In this document: piece by piece, positions 58,091 to 64,000 of the stretch
Layout of the letters: every line of letters begins with the position of its first letter
Position numbering within the stretch: position 1 is the stretch's first letter
Assembly: GCA_030247855.1 (NCBI GenBank)
Contig: JAPDRN010000096.1
Coordinates: forward strand, 1-64,000
Direction: 5' to 3'
Length of the DNA stretch: 64,000 nt
From: Knufia peltigerae
Taxonomy: Eukaryota; Ascomycota; Eurotiomycetes; Chaetothyriales; Trichomeriaceae
Program-made: the position numbers and the translations under genes
The notes under the pieces: model-generated
The model's input: the letters and a program-made list of their open reading frames with translations, nothing else
Databases searched by the model: none
What the model was told of the DNA's origin: nothing

Positions 58091-59536
58091 ATGCTGGTTG
58101 TGCTGGCGCTGATATTCGTGATCTGCCATGGCGTGGTAGTGGCGTTCTGGCCGGGTACGGCCGGTGGGGGATCGTTCGTGTTCCTGACCGCGGCGCCTCT
58201 GCTGGCCGCTGCGGCCTGCCTGTGGCGCGGTCAGCGCGACCGCGCTGCACTGGGCTGGCGGGCCACTGCCATGGCGCTGCTGCTCTGGGCTGGCGGCATG
58301 GCGTTCAACATGGCCGACGCGCTGGGGGCAGGACGGGCCGACCTTACCCCCCGTGTCAGTCTGCTGCTGTACGTGCTGTATGGCGTGCCGCTGGTGTTCA
58401 TCCTCGCCCGTGCCCGGCGCGAACGTCGCGTCATCAGCCTGATCGACGGCGTGATGGCGGCCCTGCTGGGCGTGCTGTTCTTCGTGCATACCCAGTCCTT
58501 CGCCGACCGCATCGATATCGATGACCAGGCGATGGCGCACATGCAGCGCATGTTCGACATCCAGAACCTGTGCATCGCCGGCTTCGCGGTGGTGCGCTGG
58601 CTGGCCGGTGACGTGCCGGAACGGCGCAGCTTCTTCCGCGCGCTGGCGCTGTATGCGCTTGTCTATCTGGTGGTGGCGTACTACATCAACCATTACACCG
58701 CCGAGCAGTCCTTCGGTGCCTACAACGATCTGCTGATCGACCTGCCGTTCCTGTTGCTGGCCATGCTGGCGCTGCGGCAGGCGCCAGCGCCCGGCCTATC
58801 GCTGCATCCGCGCCTGTCGCGGCTGGTACAGGCGGGTGGACCGATCATCCTGCCATTGCTGCTGCTGGTGGTCGGTACCCTGGTGGTGGATCACGCCCGA
58901 CCGCTGGCGGTGACCGGCTTCGTGGTGGCGACGCTGGGCTTCAGCCTGCGCAGCACCCTGCTGCAGATCGATCTGCTTGAACGACAGGCGGGCCTGGACC
59001 AGCTGGCGCGGCAGGATGGTCTGACCGGCGTAGCCAATCGCCGCCAGTTCGACACGCTGTTGCTGGCCGAATGGAACCGTGCGCGCCGCAGCGGCAGCGA
59101 AATGGCGTTGCTGCTGGTGGACATCGACCATTTCAAGGCATTCAACGATCAGCACGGCCATCCTGCCGGCGACCGCTGCCTGCAGGCGGTGGCTGCGGTG
59201 CTGCAGGCCACCGCCGGGCGCGCGGCCGACAGCGTGGCGCGCTATGGCGGTGAGGAGTTCGCGGTGATCGTGCCCGGCAGCCCGCTGTCGGGTGTGCTGG
59301 CGCTGGCCGAGCGCCTGCGTGAGGCGGTGGAAGCGCTGCCACTGCCGGAAGGCTCGGTCAGCATCAGCGTGGGTGTGGGCTACCTGCATCCGCCAGCGCT
59401 GGCCAGCGCCGAACAGTTGCTGGCCGATGCCGATGCCGGCCTGTACGCGGCCAAGCGTGCAGGCCGCAACCGGGTGATCCTGCACGCGCACGTGCTGGAC
59501 GACGACGGGGGCGCGCACGACATGCTGGACTGTTAG
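58091..59536 (+). CDS. Membrane diguanylate cyclase (GGDEF)
   Basis: Protein of 481 residues. Seven or eight membrane helices fill residues 1-300 (e.g. MLVVLALIFVICHGVVVAF, ALYALVYLVVAYYI, IILPLLLLVVGTLVV), with no recognised sensor domain. The C-terminal GGDEF domain has the intact active site RYGGEEFAV, DGLTGVANRRQFD and metal Asp in LLVDIDHFKAFNDQHGH. An RxxD inhibition site (Arg-Ala-Ala-Asp) lies exactly five residues before GGEEF, so both c-di-GMP synthesis and product inhibition are expected. It has no EAL domain. The start at 58091 has GGGG eight bases upstream; the frame open to 57950 runs through a REP. Confidence 0.9.
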   Translation: MLVVLALIFVICHGVVVAFWPGTAGGGSFVFLTAAPLLAAAACLWRGQRDRAALGWRATAMALLLWAGGMAFNMADALGAGRADLTPRVSLLLYVLYGVPLVFILARARRERRVISLIDGVMAALLGVLFFVHTQSFADRIDIDDQAMAHMQRMFDIQNLCIAGFAVVRWLAGDVPERRSFFRALALYALVYLVVAYYINHYTAEQSFGAYNDLLIDLPFLLLAMLALRQAPAPGLSLHPRLSRLVQAGGPIILPLLLLVVGTLVVDHARPLAVTGFVVATLGFSLRSTLLQIDLLERQAGLDQLARQDGLTGVANRRQFDTLLLAEWNRARRSGSEMALLLVDIDHFKAFNDQHGHPAGDRCLQAVAAVLQATAGRAADSVARYGGEEFAVIVPGSPLSGVLALAERLREAVEALPLPEGSVSISVGVGYLHPPALASAEQLLADADAGLYAAKRAGRNRVILHAHVLDDDGGAHDMLDC

Positions 59537-59577
59537 CACGCCTGGGCCACTGCCGCGGCAGGGCGTCGCGTGGCCGA

Positions 59578-60048
59578 TCAGCGTTGGCGCAGCCATCCGG
59601 CCGGATCCAGCAGACGCAACCCCACCGGTGACAGCGACCGTTGCCGCAACGTCAACGGCGTGGCGTGCACCGCCGCCGCACAACATGCCAGCTGTCGACG
59701 CAGCGGCGCCAGCACATCGTCCTCGCGTGGGCGCGCGTGCCGCCATTGCGCAATGCGCAGCAGACAGACCAGCAGGTCCAGTTCGCTGGCGGAGATGAAG
59801 GGCGACCCGGCCGGCAGCAGCTCGATCGGTGCGTGCGGCGTGGCCAGCAATGGCAGCAGTTCACGGAAGGCGTCGCAACCCTCGACATCCAGGCCCAGGG
59901 CGGCCAGTTGCACCAGGCCTTGGGCCTGCAGCGCAGGGTCGCCCAGTTGCCGCAGCGCAGCCAGCAGGGCCTGTTCGCCGCGACTGAACTGACGGCCAAA
60001 GGCGCGATAACTCACGCGGGTGGGAAATACAGGGGAACGTGAGGCCAT
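59578..60048 (-). CDS. Hypothetical protein, 156 residues
   Basis: I do not recognise this family. The protein is Leu/Ala/Arg-rich and probably helical (SRGEQALLAALRQLGDPALQ, AAVHATPLTLRQRSLSPVGL), with no signal peptide, membrane helix or metal motif. It starts ten bases after the Usp gene stop on the same strand, so they likely form a two-gene unit. Start at 60048 is the Met nearest the Usp gene; the frame is open slightly upstream into it. Confidence 0.55.
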   Translation of the reverse strand: MASRSPVFPTRVSYRAFGRQFSRGEQALLAALRQLGDPALQAQGLVQLAALGLDVEGCDAFRELLPLLATPHAPIELLPAGSPFISASELDLLVCLLRIAQWRHARPREDDVLAPLRRQLACCAAAVHATPLTLRQRSLSPVGLRLLDPAGWLRQR

Positions 60049-60058
60049 GCGGGCGTAC

Positions 60059-60499
60059 CTACCGATCGCGTATTTCCACCAGCACCGGGCAGGGCGCATG
60101 GTCGATCGTCCATTGCCCCACCGAGGGCTCGAACAGTCGCTGCAGGCGTGACAGATGGCGGTGACCGATGACGATCAGGTCGCACTGCAGGCGACGCGCC
60201 TGCGCGCTGATCACTTCGCCAGGATCGCCGGACGGCAGCTGTGCGATGGCATCCACGCCGCGCTCGCGCAGCTCGGCCAGGGCATCGGCCAGCACGGCTT
60301 CGGCATGCGCCTGCTGCTTGGCGGCGGCCGGATACTCGCGGCGGTCGGCATCGGTGGCATCCGCTGCCAGTGCGAATTCGGGGTCGAGCACGCACAGCAG
60401 GTGCAGGCGGCTGCGGGGGCCGGCCATGGCGGCGGCCAGGTCCAGCACGCGGTCGTGCTGGGGGCCGCCATCAAGCGCGACCAGCAGGGTGTTGAACAT
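60059..60499 (-). CDS. Universal stress protein family
   Basis: Usp-fold protein of 146 residues: MFNTLLVALDGGPQHDRVLD opens with the family Asp, and CDLIVIGHRHLSRLQRLFEP, then SVGQWTIDHAPCPVLVEI, closes it. The ATP-binding G-x2-G-x9-G(S/T) motif is altered (GHRHL...SVGQ), so nucleotide binding is uncertain. AGGAG precedes the ATG at 60499. Expressed away from the LysR gene and upstream of the small hypothetical gene. Confidence 0.85.
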   Translation of the reverse strand: MFNTLLVALDGGPQHDRVLDLAAAMAGPRSRLHLLCVLDPEFALAADATDADRREYPAAAKQQAHAEAVLADALAELRERGVDAIAQLPSGDPGEVISAQARRLQCDLIVIGHRHLSRLQRLFEPSVGQWTIDHAPCPVLVEIRDR

Positions 60500-60640
60500 G
60501 AAAAGCTCCTTTGCAGGGCGGTGATGGTCGCGCATGTCGTCGCGCGCACCCATGCCGTGCATCGCAGTCAATGCGTGCGCAAGACGCAACTCTGGTTGGT
60601 TTTGATTGCAGTAGAGTCATCCCATTTACGGGAGACTGCC

Positions 60641-61558
60641 ATGCCCTTGCCGGACCTCAACCTGTTGCTGGCACTGGATGTGCTGATCGACGAGTGCAGC
60701 GTGGCCGCCGCCGCGCGGCGGATGAACCTCAGTGCGCCCGCGATGAGCCGTACCCTCGGCCGGGTGCGCGTGGCCCTGGGTGATCCGGTGCTGGTACGCG
60801 CCGGCCGTGGGCTTGCTCCCACGCCACGCGCGCTGGAACTGCGTGAGCAGGTGCGCGATGTGATCGAGCAGGCACACCGCGTGTTCAATGCGGGCCGCGA
60901 GGTCGACATGGCCACCCTGGAACGAACGTTCAGCGTGCGCGCCAACGATGTGTTCATCGGCAGCTATGGCGGCCGCCTGCGCGAGGTGTTCCGCCAGCAG
61001 GCACCGCACTGCATGCTGCGCTTCGTGCCCGAAGGCGATACCGATGACGATGCGATGGTGCAGGGGCGGATCGACCTGTACATCAGTACGGCGGGCAAGC
61101 ACAGCCCGGAAACCAAGGTGCAGCACCTGTTCACCACCTCGCTGCTGGGCGCCGCGCGCGAGGATCATCCGCTGTTCGACGGCGACATCAGCGCTGAACG
61201 CTTCGCGGCCTGCGACCACATCGCCGTGTCCCGGCGCGGGCTGGCGCACGGCCCGATCGACGAGGAACTGGCCGTGCTCGGCCTGCAGCGGCGGGTGGCG
61301 GTGGTCATTCCCACCTTCCACGGTGCGATCTTCGCCGCCGCTGATTCGGACCTCGTACTGCCGCAGATGCCGAGCGTGATGCTCGACCGCATCACCCACA
61401 TGGGCCTGCCGCTGCGCATGTTCCCGTTGCCGGTGCCGGTACGTACCGTGGCCCTGGTGCAGGCCTGGCATCCGCGCATGGACAACGACCCGGCGCACCA
61501 GTGGCTGCGGCGGGCGATCAAGGTGATGTGCGATTCGGTCGAGGCAGCCCGCCACTGA
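60641..61558 (+). CDS. LysR-family regulator (NodD/TcaR-like)
   Basis: Regulator of 305 residues with DLNLLLALDVLIDECSVAAA, then NLSAPAMSRTLGRVRVALGD as the helix-turn-helix. The effector domain SVRANDVFIGSYGGRLREVF and LYISTAGKHSPETKVQHLFT resembles the NodD-like LysR branch. It precedes the efflux operon on the same strand by about 155 bases and is the probable regulator of that pump, as is common for such operons. Confidence 0.87.
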   Translation: MPLPDLNLLLALDVLIDECSVAAAARRMNLSAPAMSRTLGRVRVALGDPVLVRAGRGLAPTPRALELREQVRDVIEQAHRVFNAGREVDMATLERTFSVRANDVFIGSYGGRLREVFRQQAPHCMLRFVPEGDTDDDAMVQGRIDLYISTAGKHSPETKVQHLFTTSLLGAAREDHPLFDGDISAERFAACDHIAVSRRGLAHGPIDEELAVLGLQRRVAVVIPTFHGAIFAAADSDLVLPQMPSVMLDRITHMGLPLRMFPLPVPVRTVALVQAWHPRMDNDPAHQWLRRAIKVMCDSVEAARH

Positions 61559-61712
61559 TCGCTGGCAGGCGTGCGCCGGACGCACGCCTGCGATGCCGGA
61601 CACGCCATTTTTCGCAGGCAACGGCCTTTCTAGACTGCGCTCCCGATAGTTTCACTGAGCGCAATCCAATGACTCCACATATGCCGTGCACTGCACGGAT
61701 CGGCAGCCGGCA

Positions 61713-63242
61713 GTGAGCACGCCTGCCGCCGTACTGCCGGCGCCGGCAGCGTCCCGTCCCGTCGCTGCACCTGGGCTCGACCGGCGCATCCTGGTAGGGC
61801 TGTGCGGTGTGCTGCTGGCGGTGCTGGTGTCGGGCTTCAACGAGAACGTCACCAAGGTCGCACTGGCCGACATCCGCGGTGCGATGGGTTTCAGCGTCGA
61901 TGAAGGCAGCTGGATCGTGGCGCTGTACAGCGCGATGTCGGTCAGCGCGATGGCGTTCGCACCGTGGTGCGCCGCCACCTTCTCGCTGCGCCGCTTCGCG
62001 TTGGCGATGATCGGCGGGTTCATGGTGCTGGGCGTGCTGTGCCCGCTGGCCCCCAACCTGCAGACGTTTCTGGTGCTGCGCGCGTTGCAGGGCCTGTGTG
62101 GTGGCGCGTTGCCGCCGCTGCTGATGAGCGTGGCGCTGCGCTTCCTGCCGCCGGGCATCAAGCTGTACGGCCTGGCCGCCTACGCACTGACCGCCACCTT
62201 CGGGCCGAGCATGGGCACGCCGCTGGCCGCGTTCTGGGTGGAGCAGGTAGGCTGGCACTGGGCGTTCTGGCAGATCGTGCCGTATTGCCTGGCGGCGATG
62301 GCGATGGTTGGCTGGGGCCTGCCACAGGATCCCCTGCGGTTGGAGCGCTTCGCGCAGTTCGACGGCGTCGGCCTGATGCTCGGCCTGCCGGCGCTGGTGC
62401 TGCTGGTGCTGGGCCTGGTGCAGGGCCCGCGCCTGAACTGGTTCGACTCGTCGTTGATCACGCTGATGCTGGGTGGCGGTACCGGGTTGCTGGTGCTGTT
62501 CCTGATCAACGAATGGTTCCACCCGCTGCCATTCTTCAAGCTGCAGCTGCTGGCCAACCGCAACCTCAGCTACTCGCTGGTTACCCTCGGTGGCGTGCTG
62601 TTCGTGCTGCTGGCGGTGATCTCCATTCCCTCCGGCTTCCTCGCCAGCGTGCAGGGCTATCGCCCGCAACAGACCGCGCCGATGCTGCTGTGGGTAGCGG
62701 TGCCGCAGGTCATCGCGCTGCCGCTGGTAGCCGCATTGCTGAACATCCGCGCGATCGATTGCCGTTGGGTGCAGGCCACCGGCCTGGCGATGCTGGCGCT
62801 GGCCTGCTGGCTGGGCGCGCATCTGGACGTGAGCTGGATCCGCGACAACTTCCTGTGGGTGCAGTTGCTGCAGGTGTTTGCCCAGCCGATGGCGGTGCTG
62901 CCGCTGCTGATGCTGGCCACAGGTGGCCTGGCGCCACAGGACGGCCCCTTCGCCTCGGCGTGGTTCAACACGGTGAAGGGCTTTGCCGCGGTACTGGCCA
63001 GCGGTGTGCTTGAAGCGGTCGCGCAGGGACGCCGACATTTCCATTCCACCGTGCTGGTCGACCGCCTTGGCGGACAGCCGTGGCTGGCCGAGGGGCCGCA
63101 ACTGGGCGCGCGCCTGCATGCGCAGGTGCAGGCATTGACCTCGGCCGATCTCTACCTGCTGGTCGCGTTGGTCGCGCTGGCCTTCATTCCTCTCATTGCC
63201 TGGATGCCCACCCGCATCCATCCGCCACGTGCCGTGGCCTGA
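61713..63242 (+). CDS. MFS drug transporter (DHA2/EmrB-like)
   Basis: Inner-membrane transporter of 509 residues with 14 predicted helices. Motif A-like GFMVLGVLCPLAPNLQTFLV, motif C-like ALTATFGPSMGTPLAAFWVE and the first-helix block FNENVTKVALADIRGAMGFS fit the DHA2 group. The N-terminal 26 residues are Ala/Pro-rich. It should work with the HlyD-family adaptor that follows 22 bases later and an outer-membrane channel. No ATG fits; GTG at 61713 is taken and GTG at 61686 would add nine residues. A 15-codon frame (61669-61716) ends in a GTGA overlap at this start. Confidence 0.87.
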   Translation: MSTPAAVLPAPAASRPVAAPGLDRRILVGLCGVLLAVLVSGFNENVTKVALADIRGAMGFSVDEGSWIVALYSAMSVSAMAFAPWCAATFSLRRFALAMIGGFMVLGVLCPLAPNLQTFLVLRALQGLCGGALPPLLMSVALRFLPPGIKLYGLAAYALTATFGPSMGTPLAAFWVEQVGWHWAFWQIVPYCLAAMAMVGWGLPQDPLRLERFAQFDGVGLMLGLPALVLLVLGLVQGPRLNWFDSSLITLMLGGGTGLLVLFLINEWFHPLPFFKLQLLANRNLSYSLVTLGGVLFVLLAVISIPSGFLASVQGYRPQQTAPMLLWVAVPQVIALPLVAALLNIRAIDCRWVQATGLAMLALACWLGAHLDVSWIRDNFLWVQLLQVFAQPMAVLPLLMLATGGLAPQDGPFASAWFNTVKGFAAVLASGVLEAVAQGRRHFHSTVLVDRLGGQPWLAEGPQLGARLHAQVQALTSADLYLLVALVALAFIPLIAWMPTRIHPPRAVA

Positions 63243-63264
63243 TCCCCTTCGCAGGAACTCCCTC

Positions 63265-64000
63265 ATGACAATCAATCGAACGTATCTCAACGCCGGCCTC
63301 GGCCTGGGCGTGCTGGTGCTGGCCGGCGCCGCATGGCTGCTGCTGCGCGATGGCCGCCACCAGACCACCAACAACGCCTATGTGGTCGCCGATTACACAG
63401 TGGTCGCACCGAAGATCGCCGGCTTCGTCAGCGCGGTGGAAGTGCAGGACAACCAAGCGGTGAAAGCCGGTGACGTGCTGGCCCGCATCGATGACCGTGA
63501 CTACCAGGTCGCGTTGCTGGCGGCCCGCGCCGACCTGGCCAATGCACGTGCGCAGCTGGCCAACGCACAGGCGGCGCTGGCACAGCAGGGCTCGCTGATC
63601 GAACAGGCCATGGCGAGTGTGGATGTCAGCCGCTCCGAGCTGACCCTGGCCAGCGCCGACCAGCAGCGTTACCGCGAGCTGGCCCGCGACGGTGCCGGTA
63701 CCGTGCAGAACGCACAGCAGGCGCAGTCGAAGCAGGCGGTGGCCAGTGCGCACCTGCAACAGGGACAGGCCGCATTGTCGACCGCACGCCAGCGCACCGA
63801 CATCCTCACTGCCGGGGTGCAGGCCGCGCAGGCAGCCGTGCAGCGTGCTGAAGCCGCGCAGGCACGCGCCGAGCTGGATCTGTCGCACACCGAGCTGCGC
63901 GCACCGATCGACGGCATGGTCGGGCGCCGCGCAGTGCGCGTCGGTGCCTACCTGACCCCGGGCACGCCGGTGGCTGCGGTGGTGCCGCTGCAGCGCGCCT
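63265..64000 (+). CDS. HlyD/EmrA-family membrane fusion protein (cut by window end)
   Basis: The first 245 residues are in view. One N-terminal anchor helix is at about 9-27 (AGLGLGVLVLAGAAWLLL). The first lipoyl half is seen in ADYTVVAPKIAGFVSAVEVQ and AGDVLARIDDRDYQ. A long coiled-coil hairpin of Ala/Gln-rich helices runs at about 75-205 (ANARAQLANAQAALAQQGSL). The second lipoyl half begins SHTELRAPIDGMVGRRAVRV. AGGAAC lies before the ATG. It pairs with the upstream DHA2 transporter as an EmrAB-type pump. No stop codon occurs before base 64000. Confidence 0.9.
   Translation, partial: MTINRTYLNAGLGLGVLVLAGAAWLLLRDGRHQTTNNAYVVADYTVVAPKIAGFVSAVEVQDNQAVKAGDVLARIDDRDYQVALLAARADLANARAQLANAQAALAQQGSLIEQAMASVDVSRSELTLASADQQRYRELARDGAGTVQNAQQAQSKQAVASAHLQQGQAALSTARQRTDILTAGVQAAQAAVQRAEAAQARAELDLSHTELRAPIDGMVGRRAVRVGAYLTPGTPVAAVVPLQRA

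Noticed and set aside
1..64000. tRNA genes, rRNA genes, insertion sequences and prophage
   Set aside because: None was recognised on either strand by eye; a tRNA search program was not available.

Overview
The window is about 66% GC chromosomal DNA. The SMAG-type GTAG repeats, an xanthomonad-type N-acetylglucosamine locus and the protein sequences suggest Stenotrophomonas, most likely the S. maltophilia complex (inference from content; no database was searched). Nearly all of it is dense, ordinary protein-coding sequence with consistent codon use. I see no tRNA, rRNA, prophage, transposase or CRISPR array.

Layout. 1-5.8 kb: the right part of a composite inverted repeat, an oxidoreductase, a BON-domain protein and a three-gene signalling operon (sensor kinase, single-domain receiver, REC-kinase-REC hybrid). 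5.8-9.7 kb: an Anbu proteasome homologue, folK, a pteridine reductase, a MidA-type methyltransferase and a VanZ-like protein. 9.7-22 kb: a complete chitin/N-acetylglucosamine island. A GH20 hexosaminidase, a TonB-dependent receptor and a glucokinase lie on the minus strand. nagP, nagR, nagB-II, nagA and nagX lie on the plus strand, and LacI-type palindromes sit between the two arms. Together they could release GlcNAc outside the cytoplasm, import it, phosphorylate it, deacetylate it and deaminate it. 22-33 kb: an autotransporter, an S41-type peptidase, a HigBA-type toxin-antitoxin pair, an SseB-like protein, cca, slt and a lone exbD. 33-38.4 kb: two TonB-dependent receptors, one of the siderophore type. 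38.4-45.6 kb: an M23 peptidase, an Lrp regulator with its divergent RhtA-like exporter, an EEP-family hydrolase, two tandem DsbA-like lipoproteins, cytochrome c4, engB and a metallo-beta-lactamase-fold hydrolase. 45.6-46.4 kb: a gene-free stretch with two divergent composite repeats. 46.4-55.1 kb: an AraC regulator with a VIT transporter, gshA, two oxidoreductase/LysR divergent pairs, a VOC protein and a SUKH-like protein. 55.1-57.9 kb: a formaldehyde-detoxification operon, frmR-frmA-yqcC-frmB. 58-64 kb: a diguanylate cyclase, a Usp protein, a LysR regulator and the start of an EmrAB-like efflux operon that runs off the window.

Most unusual feature. Three copies of a composite repeat (1-157, 45694-45883 and 46079-46395) share one plan: 25-26 bp inverted arms around a core of exactly 52 bp, then a hexanucleotide tract, then a short GC hairpin. 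Each core can fold into two small hairpins with ANGGAN hexaloops closed by C-G. The stems differ between copies but remain paired, and the loops keep GGA. That is the recognition signature of CsrA/RsmA, so these may be RsmA-binding RNAs or UTR elements. This is inference from sequence alone.

SMAG/REP palindromes occur at about 14 intergenic places. In three cases the repeat supplies the stop codon, and in one of these also the C-terminal residues, of the adjacent gene.
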